64,000 bases of DNA from assembly GCF_029814825.1 (NCBI RefSeq), contig NZ_CP122379.1:2728001-2792000 (forward strand). The letters are read 5' to 3'. The first letter of the stretch is position 1. The number at the start of each line of letters is the position of its first letter. A program made the translations under genes and the position numbers. This document shows positions 7,462-17,419 of the stretch, piece by piece. Below the pieces are notes generated by a model. That model saw nothing but the letters and a program-made list of their open reading frames with translations, did no database searches and was not told where the DNA came from. This stretch comes from Aequorivita marisscotiae (GTDB lineage: Bacteria; Bacteroidota; Bacteroidia; Flavobacteriales; Flavobacteriaceae).

Positions 7462-10380
7462 ATGAAAAATTTGTTGCTCACCTTCGTATTAGCGTTATTT
7501 TCAATCGCTGCCTTTTCACAAGATAGAAACCCACTAATTGTAAAGAAAGATTTTCAAAACCAAAAAAAATGGGTTGATAGTATTTTTGACTCCATGACTT
7601 TGGAAGAAAAAATGGGCCAGCTTTTTATGGTCGATATTTTTTCCAGCGATCCCAAAGCCAAGACAGACAAAATAAAAGACCTAATTGCCAATTATCACAT
7701 TGGTGGCGTTATCTTTTCAAAAGGAGGTCCCGTGCGCCAAGCAAAATTAAATAACGAATTTCAAGACCTTGCGAAAGTTCCATTAATGATTGGGATGGAT
7801 GCCGAATGGGGACTGGCCATGCGGCTGGATTCTACCTATGCTTTTCCATGGAATATGACTTTGGGTGCTATTACTGACAATAAAATTGTTGAAAAAGTTG
7901 GCCGTAGAATTGGCGAACAATCTAAACGCCTGAGAGTGCATATTAATTTTGCGCCTGTGGTAGATATAAATACCAACCCAAAGAATCCAATAATCGGCAA
8001 CCGATCTTTTGGGGAAGACAAAGAAAATGTTACCCAAAAAGCCCTCGCTTTTATGAAAGGTATGCAAAGCGCTGGCATTATGGGAAGTGCAAAACATTTT
8101 CCAGGCCATGGCGATACCGATATGGATAGCCACAAAACCTTACCAACCATTGATTTTTCTAGGGAGCGCTTAGATTCATTAGAATTGTATCCTTATAAAA
8201 AATTAATAAACGAAGGGCTTAATAGTGTTATGGTTGCTCATTTAAATGTTCCCGCTTTGGAAATTCAAATGAATTATCCTTCTTCGCTCTCTTCAAATAT
8301 TGTAACCGATCTGTTAAAAGATGAACTCGGTTTTAACGGACTTATTTTTACCGATGCCCTAAATATGAAAGGGGCTTCTAATTTTAAAAATCCAGGCGAG
8401 ATTGAACTAGCTGCATTTTTGGCAGGAAATGATGTTTTGTTAATTCCAGAAAATGTGCCTAAAGCAATGGATTTTCTCATTAATGCGTATAACGACAAAA
8501 TTATTACCGAAAAACGATTAGCCTATTCCGTAAAGAAAATCCTTTACGCTAAATATAAAGTTGGGCTAAGCAACTATACCCCTGTAAATATTAACTATTT
8601 ATATGAAGATTTAAATTCGGTTTACGACAATTCGCTATACGAAGAAGCCATGGATAATGCACTAACGGTAATTAAAAACGACCGGGCCATTCTACCTATA
8701 AAAGATCTTCAAGAAAAAAAGATAGCCTATATAAATTTTGGTGATGATTCTGGCGAAGTTTTTTTAAACGAATTGAAAAAATATGGTGATGTAGATTGGG
8801 TAAAAGCAAACAGCCTTGACGATTATGTGCAAAAGTTGAAAAATTATAACTATGTAATTATTGGCTTCCACAAAAGCAACGAAAACCCTTGGAAAAAGTT
8901 TGAATTTTCTCAAAATGAAATTGTATGGCTTTATGAAATTGCACGGACCAATACAGTTATTTTAGACGTTTTTGCTAGGCCCTATGCGATGTTAGATTTA
9001 AAGACCACCGCCAATTTTGAAGGGGTAATTATGTCGTACCAAAACAGTGAAATTTCACAAAAACTCTCTGCACAACTTATATTTGGCGCCCGGGAAGCTA
9101 AAGGAAAGTTGCCAGTTTCATTAGGCGAAGATTTTCCGTTAAACACAAGTTATAAAACAAAATCGTTGCGAAGACTGCAATATGGCACCCCCGAAAGTGT
9201 GGGCGTAAATAGTTATAAATTAAGAAAAATAGACTCACTCGTAAATTTAGGGATGACCCAAGGTATGTTTCCCGGAGCGCAGGTTCTAGTCGCCAGAAAA
9301 GGGAAAGTTATTTATCAAAAGAATTTTGGATTCCACGAATACAATAAAAATATTGAAGTTAAAGACAGTACCATGTACGACCTCGCTTCACTGACGAAGA
9401 TTTTGGCTTCGCTGCCCCTTGTAATGCAACTTGTAGATAACAAGGAATTGAGCTTAAATACCAAACTTTCTGAAATGTTACCCGCGTATAAAAACTCGAA
9501 CAAAGCGAATATTACTTTAAAGGAAATGCTCTCGCACTACGCACGTCTAAAGGCTTGGATTCCATTTTATCGCTATACATTAAATGAATCAAAAACAAAT
9601 GTTTCATCAAAATACTATTCTGATGTTGCGGGAAAAGACTTCAACGTACATGTGGCAGAAAACCTGTACATGCGTAGAGATTATATGGACACCATTTATA
9701 AAACCATTCGCGAAAGTGAACTCAATTCCAGATTAGAATACAAATACAGCGATTTGCCCTATTATATTCTAAAAAAATATTTTGAACAAAAGTTTGGCAA
9801 ACCAATGGAAACAGTGGTTCAGGATAAAATTTATGAATCTTTGGGCGCCAATTATACTACCTATTTACCCTTGTCAAAATTTACTAAAGACAATATTACA
9901 CCAACGGAGCAGGATAATATTTTTAGAAAACAGAAAGTACAAGGGTATGTTCACGACCAAGGGGCTGCAATGCTTGGTGGCGTTAGTGGTCATGCTGGAT
10001 TGTTCAGTAATGCTAATGATGTAGCTAAAATTATGCAAATGTACCTCTGGAAAGGCTTTTACGGAGGTACACGGTATTTTAATCCCGACGTGCTCGACCT
10101 TTTTAACACTTGCTATTATTGCAATAAAAACGTGCGAAGAGGCGTAGGATTCGACAAACCCCAATTAGGCACCTCAGGGCCAACCTGTGGTTGTGTGTCT
10201 ATGACAAGTTTTGGGCACAGTGGTTTTACCGGAACGCTTGCTTGGGCAGACCCAGACGAAGAAATTGTATATGTTTTTCTGTCTAACAGAACTTTTCCGG
10301 AAGCAGAAAACCGCAAGTTAATTAGAAGCGATCTGCGAAGTAAAATACAAGAAGCCATTTACGATGCTATAGATTATTGA
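7462..10380 (+). CDS. Glycoside hydrolase family 3 fused to a serine beta-lactamase-like domain
   Basis: 972-residue exported enzyme with a signal peptide (residues 1-19, ending AAFSQ). The N-terminal GH3 domain (about 30-370) carries NagZ-type features: KHFPGHGDTDMDSH and the nucleophile region IFTDALNMKGA, so beta-N-acetylhexosaminidase activity on cell-wall fragments is likely. A GH3 C-terminal-like domain follows (about 400-560). Residues about 590-970 are a class C beta-lactamase/penicillin-binding-like domain with SLTK (SxxK), YSD (YxN equivalent) and HSGFTGT (KTG equivalent). This fusion is known in Bacteroidota and suggests coupled sugar and peptide (or ester) trimming of peptidoglycan fragments in the periplasm. 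It lies in the operon ahead of bshA. Confidence 0.9.
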   Translation: MKNLLLTFVLALFSIAAFSQDRNPLIVKKDFQNQKKWVDSIFDSMTLEEKMGQLFMVDIFSSDPKAKTDKIKDLIANYHIGGVIFSKGGPVRQAKLNNEFQDLAKVPLMIGMDAEWGLAMRLDSTYAFPWNMTLGAITDNKIVEKVGRRIGEQSKRLRVHINFAPVVDINTNPKNPIIGNRSFGEDKENVTQKALAFMKGMQSAGIMGSAKHFPGHGDTDMDSHKTLPTIDFSRERLDSLELYPYKKLINEGLNSVMVAHLNVPALEIQMNYPSSLSSNIVTDLLKDELGFNGLIFTDALNMKGASNFKNPGEIELAAFLAGNDVLLIPENVPKAMDFLINAYNDKIITEKRLAYSVKKILYAKYKVGLSNYTPVNINYLYEDLNSVYDNSLYEEAMDNALTVIKNDRAILPIKDLQEKKIAYINFGDDSGEVFLNELKKYGDVDWVKANSLDDYVQKLKNYNYVIIGFHKSNENPWKKFEFSQNEIVWLYEIARTNTVILDVFARPYAMLDLKTTANFEGVIMSYQNSEISQKLSAQLIFGAREAKGKLPVSLGEDFPLNTSYKTKSLRRLQYGTPESVGVNSYKLRKIDSLVNLGMTQGMFPGAQVLVARKGKVIYQKNFGFHEYNKNIEVKDSTMYDLASLTKILASLPLVMQLVDNKELSLNTKLSEMLPAYKNSNKANITLKEMLSHYARLKAWIPFYRYTLNESKTNVSSKYYSDVAGKDFNVHVAENLYMRRDYMDTIYKTIRESELNSRLEYKYSDLPYYILKKYFEQKFGKPMETVVQDKIYESLGANYTTYLPLSKFTKDNITPTEQDNIFRKQKVQGYVHDQGAAMLGGVSGHAGLFSNANDVAKIMQMYLWKGFYGGTRYFNPDVLDLFNTCYYCNKNVRRGVGFDKPQLGTSGPTCGCVSMTSFGHSGFTGTLAWADPDEEIVYVFLSNRTFPEAENRKLIRSDLRSKIQEAIYDAIDY

Positions 10381-10405
10381 AAGCATATTCATAAAAAATA
10401 AAAGA

Positions 10406-11536
10406 ATGAAAATAGCAATAGTATGTTATCCAACCTTTGGAGGGAGCGGAGTAGTGGCCACTGAATTAGGTTTAGCCTTGGCAGAAGAAGGACACGAAAT
10501 TCATTTTATAACCTACAAACAGCCCGTTCGTTTAGAACTGCTGTCAAAAAACATTCACTTCCACGAAGTTTCGGTACCTGTATATCCACTTTTTCACTAT
10601 CAACCTTATGAACTTGCGCTTTCCAGCAAATTAGTAGATATGGTAAAGCTTCATAAAATTGAAGTGCTGCACGTTCATTATGCAATTCCCCACGCTTATG
10701 CGGGTTATATGGCTAAAAAAATGCTTGAGGAAGAAAATATCCATATACCCATGGTAACCACACTTCATGGAACAGATATTACCTTAGTAGGAAATCATCC
10801 TTTTTATAAGCCAGCGGTTACTTTTAGTATAAATAATAGCGATGTGGTTACTTCCGTATCAAAGAGTTTAAAGGAAGATACCCTTCACCTATTCGATATA
10901 AAAAAGGAAATTCATGTTGTTCCCAACTTTATTGACATTCCAAAAAAAATAAATACATTTACTGAGTGCCAACGCGACTTAATGGCTAAACCCGAAGAAC
11001 GTATTGTTACCCATGTAAGTAATCTTCGGCCTGTAAAACGCATCAAGGATGTAATTGAAATTTTTGATAACATTCAGAAAAAAATTCCTGCTAAATTAAT
11101 TATCGTAGGCGAAGGTCCCGAACGCGAAGCTTCTGAACAACTTTGTACCGAAAAAGGAATTGAGGAAAAGGTGTTGTTTGTTGGCAATAGTAACGAAGTT
11201 GATAAAATATTGTGCTTTACTGATCTTTTTATTCTTCCTTCTGAAAAAGAAAGCTTTGGGCTCGCGGCTTTGGAAGCTATGGCGTGCGGAGTTCCAGTAA
11301 TTTCAAGTAATGCGGGTGGATTGCCAGAAGTAAATATTGATGGGGTTAGCGGATTTTTAAGCAATGTTGGAAATGTTACTGAAATGGCTGAAAATGCTTT
11401 AAAGATTTTGGAAACCGATGAAACGTTAGCTAAGTTTAAAAAGCAAGCAATTGAAGCTGCAATGGTTTACGACACCAAAAGAATTGTTCCTATTTATGAA
11501 AAATTATACCAAGAAGCTATATTGCAAATTCGCTAA
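10406..11536 (+). CDS. bshA: N-acetyl-alpha-D-glucosaminyl L-malate synthase BshA
   Basis: GT4-family glycosyltransferase that transfers GlcNAc from UDP-GlcNAc to L-malate, the first step of bacillithiol biosynthesis. The N-terminus MKIAIVCYPTFGGSGVVAT with the GGSG loop and the HGTDITLVG motif are characteristic. The C-terminal Rossmann half has the E-x7-E region (SEKESFGLAALEAMACG) that binds the nucleotide sugar. Length (376 aa) matches the family. bshB and bshC are not in the window. It follows the GH3 gene by 25 bases and overlaps the next gene. Confidence 0.93.
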   Translation: MKIAIVCYPTFGGSGVVATELGLALAEEGHEIHFITYKQPVRLELLSKNIHFHEVSVPVYPLFHYQPYELALSSKLVDMVKLHKIEVLHVHYAIPHAYAGYMAKKMLEEENIHIPMVTTLHGTDITLVGNHPFYKPAVTFSINNSDVVTSVSKSLKEDTLHLFDIKKEIHVVPNFIDIPKKINTFTECQRDLMAKPEERIVTHVSNLRPVKRIKDVIEIFDNIQKKIPAKLIIVGEGPEREASEQLCTEKGIEEKVLFVGNSNEVDKILCFTDLFILPSEKESFGLAALEAMACGVPVISSNAGGLPEVNIDGVSGFLSNVGNVTEMAENALKILETDETLAKFKKQAIEAAMVYDTKRIVPIYEKLYQEAILQIR

Positions 11537-11993
11537 AGGATTTTTCTTTTTTATGGCCATCACTTTAGTATTTTCCTGTAAACCCACTGCTTATAAAAAT
11601 AGTGAGTTGCAGAAAAATATTTCCTTCGATGTGTTACTTAGTAATTCCCAAAGCAATATTGTAAAACAAAAGAATGTAATACTTCAAACTTCAAAAGAAT
11701 TAAAACAGATATTCAATTCTATTAACACCACACGAACCCCACATATTCCTATTCCGAAAGTAGATTTTAAAACGGAAATAGTTGCTTTTATAAATATAGG
11801 CGAAACCTCTACCGGAGGTCATTCTGTTGCCGTAAAAGAAATTATTGAAAAAGAAAATACGCTAGTAGTTTTTTACGAAGGTAATAGTCCGAAACCCGGT
11901 GAAAACGCCACGATGGTAATAACTACGCCTTTTACAATGGTTAAATTTAAAAAACAACCAAAATCTATAATCTTTAAAAGGGTTGTAAAATAG
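11496..11993 (+). CDS. Lipoprotein with PrcB-like C-terminal domain
   Basis: About 165 residues. The ATG at 11496 gives a typical lipoprotein signal with lipobox LVFSC just after a FFFF hydrophobic run; an earlier in-frame ATG at 11451 would add 15 residues that do not fit a signal peptide. The chosen start lies inside the last 41 bases of bshA. Residues about 60-165 (SKELKQIFNSI ... TEIVAFINIGETSTGGH ... TPFTMVKF) match the PrcB_C type, named for a subunit of a Treponema protease complex. Specific role unknown; probably periplasmic or outer-membrane attached. Confidence 0.7.
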   Translation: MKNYTKKLYCKFAKGFFFFMAITLVFSCKPTAYKNSELQKNISFDVLLSNSQSNIVKQKNVILQTSKELKQIFNSINTTRTPHIPIPKVDFKTEIVAFINIGETSTGGHSVAVKEIIEKENTLVVFYEGNSPKPGENATMVITTPFTMVKFKKQPKSIIFKRVVK

Positions 11994-12005
11994 TTCTAAA
12001 ACTTT

Positions 12006-13460
12006 TTAATAGTTCCTTTTTATAAATTCCATGGCATTTTCATGCATTACCCGTTCAACTATACTTTCGGCGCTAATTCTATTATAGGCTTTTAGCTGGT
12101 TTATATTTTTTGATATATAATCGTTGGCGTGATTTAGCATTTCTTCGGCCAAATCTTTCATGTTTTCTGCGGTCCATAAACCGTTTATAGGATTTACGAT
12201 ACCGTCAAAATCACTTCCAATAGATTGTATTCCCCAGCAAAAGAGACCTTTGTTATCAAGCACTTCGGCAATATGCTGCACTTGCCGCCATACTAAAAGT
12301 GCCTTTTTTCGCAATTGTTTACGTTTGTTCGGGAAGTATATTTTACTTTTATTAATCGCCCTTTTGCTCCCAATACGGCGTTCATCCAGCTGAATTCCAA
12401 AGATTCCGTTGCTCCGCGCAATTCGTATTAATTCGTCGTCATATAGGTTAATATCAATATTGCAAAACCAATCTTCATGTGCACTAATACCGGTTTGTTG
12501 CCACTGTTCTATTGCGCGTTTGCCGTTACAGGCACCGTGGCTGGCAATAATTGGAATGTTTTCATTGCCGTACTTTGTTTCGAGTAAGTTGTAATAAGCC
12601 TTCCTGGAAGTTGTGCTTAAATGTTTTATATCTATTAAAATACGTTTATTATCGGTATTGTCTAACAGCAAATCTATTGCTTCTACTCCTAAGTCCGTGA
12701 GACCCGAATTTAAACCCCGATATTGATTTTTCTTTAATATTCCAATGGAAATGCTACTTGCATGTCCCGCAAGTTCATTGTAAAAATGGTGGGCAAGTGT
12801 TATAAAAAGTGGGCGATGTTCCCAATTTTTAATAACGTTAATGTTACCGATAACTTCTGTGCGGCTAGCCATATCCTTATCCATATCTAAGCCTGTATTA
12901 AAGCTATGCCCGCCTTCAATAGTTAGAATAATATTTATAATTTTTTTGGAATCTGTTTCCTGCGAAAAGTTGTCATCAATATCCTGAAAATTGCTTACCA
13001 AACGGTAGGTGTAGAATTTGCCGTCAATTTTTTCAACTTGATTGTGAAGCTGCTGAAAGTATTTATACTCATCCATTAAATCGGCGAAATAGTCGTAATT
13101 GCTACGTATATAATCCATACGCGATTGGCTGATACTCGCTGCTAGATTAACCAAAACATCGGTTACTCCTTTGATGCCAATTACCTCTTTTCCGAAAAAA
13201 TGCTTTTCAAAAGGATAAAGGGCAACCACTACAACTTTTGCTTTAGATTTTGCCAGTGCGGTTAAATCAGTTTGCGTAAATTTTGTAAGGGTAACAATTC
13301 GGTTAACAAGCTTCTCTAAAAAATTTGGAGGACTGTAATGCCAAATAGAATTTTTTCTATTAGGATCTATATCATTGATTTTTCGGGGCTTGTATTTAAA
13401 ACTTTTACTGAAAGGCTTTAATGAGGGATGGCAATGCAGATCTACATAATGCTTTTCCAT
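12006..13460 (-). CDS. M19-family (membrane dipeptidase-like) zinc hydrolase
   Basis: 484-residue amidohydrolase-superfamily enzyme. The N-terminus has the metal-binding motif VDLHCHP; later motifs are LTIEGGHSF (bridging Glu), TLAHHFYNE, an IIASHGACNG segment (His ligand) and IGSDFDGI (Asp near the second site), the standard order of peptidase family M19. These enzymes hydrolyse dipeptides, often with D-residues. It is longer than typical M19 members because of an N-terminal insertion (residues about 20-130). No signal peptide is visible, so it is probably cytosolic. It converges with the PrcB-like gene, with 12 bases between the ends. Confidence 0.82.
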   Translation of the reverse strand: MEKHYVDLHCHPSLKPFSKSFKYKPRKINDIDPNRKNSIWHYSPPNFLEKLVNRIVTLTKFTQTDLTALAKSKAKVVVVALYPFEKHFFGKEVIGIKGVTDVLVNLAASISQSRMDYIRSNYDYFADLMDEYKYFQQLHNQVEKIDGKFYTYRLVSNFQDIDDNFSQETDSKKIINIILTIEGGHSFNTGLDMDKDMASRTEVIGNINVIKNWEHRPLFITLAHHFYNELAGHASSISIGILKKNQYRGLNSGLTDLGVEAIDLLLDNTDNKRILIDIKHLSTTSRKAYYNLLETKYGNENIPIIASHGACNGKRAIEQWQQTGISAHEDWFCNIDINLYDDELIRIARSNGIFGIQLDERRIGSKRAINKSKIYFPNKRKQLRKKALLVWRQVQHIAEVLDNKGLFCWGIQSIGSDFDGIVNPINGLWTAENMKDLAEEMLNHANDYISKNINQLKAYNRISAESIVERVMHENAMEFIKRNY

Positions 13461-13520
13461 TTTCGTGGTTTTTGTGAATTTTTAGTAAATACTATAAAAT
13501 TGCACAAAATAATTTTCTTA

Positions 13521-13579
13521 AAAAACAGGGTTTTTCCTGTTTTTTATAAAGGAAAATGCCCCATAAAACTATGAGGCAT
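13521..13579 (-). terminator. Two stacked terminator hairpins after the beta-barrel gene
   Basis: Reading the minus strand from 13605: the first hairpin is at 13556-13579 (ATGCC arm with inner CAT/ATG pairs and GGCAT arm), and the second at 13521-13544 (AAAAACAGG paired with CCTGTTTTT) ending in a T-rich tract. They separate the beta-barrel gene from the dipeptidase gene. Confidence 0.75.
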
Positions 13580-13605
13580 GTATTACAAAAATTATGTTGT
13601 AATAA

Positions 13606-14097
13606 TTAAAATTGATATCGCGCGCTTAATCCAACATCAAAACTTACATCGTCTCTATAGCCTAAATTAAATTGCGGTCGCATATCTAAAGAAAGGATAA
13701 GTGGTATGTCAAAATTATATTCAATACCTATATCGCCAGTAATAAACGCAAATACGTCTGTTTCGTTATCTCTAAACGGTGGGACGTCATCGTAGTCATA
13801 GCTCACAAATCCAATTCCCGCACCGGGACCTGCATACCAGTTAAAGCCGCCGTCTATGTTCCAAACCCATTGGTAAATACCAGTAAGTTTTACTGCGTTC
13901 CAATCGCTCTTACTGTGCCAGGCTAAACCCAATTCCAGCCTGTTGTTGTCGCCCAAATGTCTTTGATAATTAATCTCCGGTCCAAAACCATCACTATCTC
14001 CAAAGCGAAGTCCGATGGCATTTTTAGAAATTTCCTGCGAATTTGCCTGCCAAGTAAGGGCAGAAATGATGGTAAATAAAAAAATGACTTTTTTCAT
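13606..14097 (-). CDS. Small outer-membrane beta-barrel protein
   Basis: 163 residues with a signal peptide (MKKVIFLFTIISALTWQANS), then alternating strands rich in aromatic and glycine residues (LRFGDSDGFGPEINYQRHL, WYAGPGAGIGFVSYDY, GDIGIEYNF) ending in phenylalanine (LSARYQF), the classic C-terminal signature of outer-membrane barrels. It resembles eight-stranded OmpX/OmpW-like proteins of Bacteroidota. Function is unknown. It is monocistronic, with terminators downstream. Confidence 0.8.
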   Translation of the reverse strand: MKKVIFLFTIISALTWQANSQEISKNAIGLRFGDSDGFGPEINYQRHLGDNNRLELGLAWHSKSDWNAVKLTGIYQWVWNIDGGFNWYAGPGAGIGFVSYDYDDVPPFRDNETDVFAFITGDIGIEYNFDIPLILSLDMRPQFNLGYRDDVSFDVGLSARYQF

Positions 14098-14229
14098 GAT
14101 TTGAGTTTTAGTTAATACGAAGGTAAAAATACTTGTATTAACAGTAGCTTGTAGTTAAAGCAATGCCAATCTATACACCGTATTTTAAAATTTTATGTTA
14201 AGAAGTTTTTTACCTTTACACATGCTACT

Positions 14230-17160
14230 ATGAAACACACATTACACAAATTCAAGGAAAATTTTAAAGGCGAATTATTTTCCGATCCCCTACATACAGC
14301 AATCTATGCTACAGACGCTTCGGTTTACCGAAAAGTGCCGCTAGCAGTGGCTTATCCTCAAAATAGTGAGGCAATTAAGCAACTTGTTCAATTCGCTGTA
14401 AAAAACAACACCTCGCTCATTCCACGAACAGCGGGCACTTCGCTCGCCGGACAATGTGTAGGCGATGGTATTGTAGTTGATGTTTCAAAACACTTTACCG
14501 ATATAATTTCTTTAGATATTGAAAATAGAACCGTTACAGTACAACCCGGTGTTATTCGGGATGAATTGAACGCCTATTTAAAGCCCTACAGACTTTTTTT
14601 CGGACCCAATACTTCTACAAGTAATCGTTGTATGATCGGAGGTATGGTTGGCAATAACAGCAGTGGTACCACTTCAATCCAGTACGGCGTAACCCGCGAT
14701 AAGGTCTTAAAGCTAAAAACTATCCTCTCTAACGGCGAAGAAGTTGTTTTTGAACCTCTTTCAAAAGAAGTGTTTTTAGAAAAAACCGCGCTGAATTCTC
14801 TGGAAGGAAAAATTTATAAAACTCTTTATAATGAATTAATTTCCGATGAAACACAGCAGGAAATTTGGAGGGAATTTCCAAAGCCGGAAATCCATCGTAG
14901 AAATACGGGCTACGCCGTTGACAGCCTGTTAAACACAACGGTTTTTGGCGATTTTAATGATGAATTAAATATTTGCAAATTGCTCTGTGGAAGTGAAGGA
15001 ACCCTGGCATTTACAACCGAAATTACACTACAGTTAGATCCGTTGCCTCCAGCGTTTACTGCAATGGTAGCTACGCATTATCCAACCTTAGAGGCGTGCT
15101 TGCAGGATGTTGTAGTGGCTATGCAGCATAATTTACACACCTGTGAAATGATGGACGATCTAATTTTAGATTGCACAAGAAAAAGTAAAACATACGAACC
15201 GTACCGTTTTTTTGTACAAGGCAATCCGAAAGCCATTTTACTTCTTGAATTAAAAAGTGAATCTGAAGAAGATCTACAGCTGCAAATTTCATCACTATTA
15301 AAATCGATTTCTCTTTCAAAATATAGTTATCACAGTCCAATATTACGTGGAGAAGAAATAGAAATGGCTCTGGAACTGCGTAAAGCGGGACTGGGTTTGC
15401 TGGGCAATATGGTGGGCGACCAAAAAGCAGTTGCGTGTATTGAAGACACTGCAGTTGCTTTAGACGATTTGCCTAACTACATTCTAGAGTTTTCGGCACT
15501 GATGAAAAAATACAACCAACAAGCGGTGTATTACGCACATGCTGGAGCTGGGGAATTGCATTTACGGCCAATACTAAATTTAAAGGACGGAGAAGGTGTT
15601 GCCTACTTTCGAAAAATTACAACAGATGTAGCCAAACTTTGCAAAAAATACAAGGGTTCGTTTAGCGGCGAGCACGGTGATGGTATTGTACGGGCAGAAT
15701 TTATTGCGCTGATGATAGGCGATAAAAATTATGAATTATTAAAACGAATTAAAACAATTTTCGATCCCCACAATATTTTCAATCCGGGCAAAATTGTGGA
15801 TGCGTTTAAAATGGACAAATCCCTTCGTTATAAAACCAATAGAACGGAGCCAAAGATTGAAACGCTGATGGATTTTAGCGATTACCAAGGAATACTTCGG
15901 CTTGCCGAAAACTGTAATGGCAGCGGCGATTGTAGAAAAACAGCAGATGCCGCCGGAGCAATGTGCCCAAGTTATCACGCTACAAAAAACGAAAAAGATA
16001 CAACTCGCGCACGTGCAAATGCGCTGCGCGAGGTTTTAACCAATAACGAAGCGGTAAATAAATTTAATTCGAAGGAATTAAAAGAAGTTTTCGACCTCTG
16101 TATAAGTTGTAAAGCGTGCGCCAGCGAATGCCCGAGCAATGTAGATATAAGCACCGCAAAAGCCGAATTTTTGTACCAATACAACAAAACTAATGGCGTA
16201 TCTTTTTCAAATAAATTATTTGGAAAAAGCACTCAATTAAATAAAACGGCATCGGCCTTTCCAAAGGTTTCCAATTGGTTTTTTACCAACGGTTTTACTT
16301 CATCAATTATTAAAAAATTTGCTGGAGTTCATCAAAATAGAACGCTGCCAAAGGTTTCAATTAAAAGTTTTAATAATAGCGTTAAACATATTAAAAATGA
16401 AACAGATATAAATTATTCACCTAAAGAAAATTACCGTAAAAATGTATTGCTTTTTGTGGATGAATTTAGCAATTATTTAGATGTTGAAATCGCCGTGGAT
16501 GCATTTGAGCTGCTAACGAAATTAAACTACCAAGTTACCGTAATTAATAATTTAGACAGCGGAAGGGCGCTACTGTCTAAAGGGTTTTTAGAAGAAGCCA
16601 AACTAGAGGTTGAAAAAAACATTTCATTTTTAAAAGAAAAGGTGTCTGAAAACAATGTTCTCGTAGGTATTGAACCTTCCGCAATTCTTTCGTTTCGTGA
16701 CGAATATCTTCGACTGGCAGATGATAAACCTTCAGCAGAAGCCATTGCACAACACACTTTTTTAATTGAAGAATTTTTAGCAGCCGAAATTGAAAATGGA
16801 ACTATTTCGGCGGCACAGTTTACCTTAGAAGAAAAAGCTATTAAAATTCATTCCCACTGCCATCAAAAATCATTGAGCAATCAAAAAGTAACTTTTACAA
16901 TATTAAACCTTCCCAAAAACTACAAACCTACCATTATTACAACCGGCTGTTGCGGAATGGCTGGCAGCTTTGGTTATGAAAAGGAACATTATGAAGTGAG
17001 CATGAAAATAGGGGAGTTAAAGTTATTTCCGGCTGTTCGCAAAGCGTCGGCAGATACTGTTATTTCTGCTAACGGCACGAGTTGCAGACATCAAATACTC
17101 GATGGTACAGGGCGTGATGCACTACATCCGGTTACGATTCTTAAAAATGCACTTCTGTAG
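14230..17160 (+). CDS. FAD-linked oxidase / Fe-S / CCG fusion, D-lactate or D-2-hydroxyacid dehydrogenase-like (Ydij type)
   Basis: 976-residue three-part enzyme. Residues about 15-240 form a PCMH FAD-binding domain (RTAGTSLAGQCVGDGIVVD, GGMVGNNSSGTTS). About 250-530 is the FAD oxidase C-terminal domain, ending at SGEHGDGIVRAEF and FDPHNIFNPGKI. Two ferredoxin motifs follow (starting at Cys562, and Cys624-x2-Cys627-x2-Cys630-x3-Cys634). The C-terminal CCG part has HSHCHQKSLS and TTGCCGMAGSFGYEK. This fits a membrane-associated oxidation of D-2-hydroxyacids such as D-lactate with electrons passed through Fe-S clusters. Substrate is inferred. It is preceded by a 132-base spacer and followed by a long spacer, so it is probably transcribed alone. 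Confidence 0.88.
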   Translation: MKHTLHKFKENFKGELFSDPLHTAIYATDASVYRKVPLAVAYPQNSEAIKQLVQFAVKNNTSLIPRTAGTSLAGQCVGDGIVVDVSKHFTDIISLDIENRTVTVQPGVIRDELNAYLKPYRLFFGPNTSTSNRCMIGGMVGNNSSGTTSIQYGVTRDKVLKLKTILSNGEEVVFEPLSKEVFLEKTALNSLEGKIYKTLYNELISDETQQEIWREFPKPEIHRRNTGYAVDSLLNTTVFGDFNDELNICKLLCGSEGTLAFTTEITLQLDPLPPAFTAMVATHYPTLEACLQDVVVAMQHNLHTCEMMDDLILDCTRKSKTYEPYRFFVQGNPKAILLLELKSESEEDLQLQISSLLKSISLSKYSYHSPILRGEEIEMALELRKAGLGLLGNMVGDQKAVACIEDTAVALDDLPNYILEFSALMKKYNQQAVYYAHAGAGELHLRPILNLKDGEGVAYFRKITTDVAKLCKKYKGSFSGEHGDGIVRAEFIALMIGDKNYELLKRIKTIFDPHNIFNPGKIVDAFKMDKSLRYKTNRTEPKIETLMDFSDYQGILRLAENCNGSGDCRKTADAAGAMCPSYHATKNEKDTTRARANALREVLTNNEAVNKFNSKELKEVFDLCISCKACASECPSNVDISTAKAEFLYQYNKTNGVSFSNKLFGKSTQLNKTASAFPKVSNWFFTNGFTSSIIKKFAGVHQNRTLPKVSIKSFNNSVKHIKNETDINYSPKENYRKNVLLFVDEFSNYLDVEIAVDAFELLTKLNYQVTVINNLDSGRALLSKGFLEEAKLEVEKNISFLKEKVSENNVLVGIEPSAILSFRDEYLRLADDKPSAEAIAQHTFLIEEFLAAEIENGTISAAQFTLEEKAIKIHSHCHQKSLSNQKVTFTILNLPKNYKPTIITTGCCGMAGSFGYEKEHYEVSMKIGELKLFPAVRKASADTVISANGTSCRHQILDGTGRDALHPVTILKNALL

Positions 17161-17374
17161 TTTTAACAGTTAGAACAGCCAAACGCTTTTAGGAACGATA
17201 TACAAATGTGGCCTTTTCAGATTTTGCTTATTTTCTAATTATAAGCCAAAAAGTCTTCATTTTATAGCTAAAAAAGTTCGTAGAACATTTTAGTTGTATT
17301 TCAAATTTCTTTTAAAAACTTGTTTCCGATTCGTTTTAATAGTTGTTTCGACTAATATTTTTGAAATATAAACT
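17161..17374. other. Intergenic spacer before the aroC promoter
   Basis: No coding frame or convincing hairpin is visible. The segment is AT-rich and leads into the aroC promoter. Confidence 0.5.
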
Positions 17375-17405
17375 TTGAATATTTAAACCCGAAAGTTTAC
17401 ATTTG
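17375..17405 (+). promoter_or_regulatory. Bacteroidota-type promoter for aroC
   Basis: TTG at 17375-17377, a 20-base spacer, then TACATTTG at 17398-17405, an exact match to TTG-N-TAnnTTTG. The ATG of aroC follows 14 bases later, so the 5' leader must be very short. Confidence 0.75.
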
Positions 17406-17419
17406 TTCAAAACACATGT

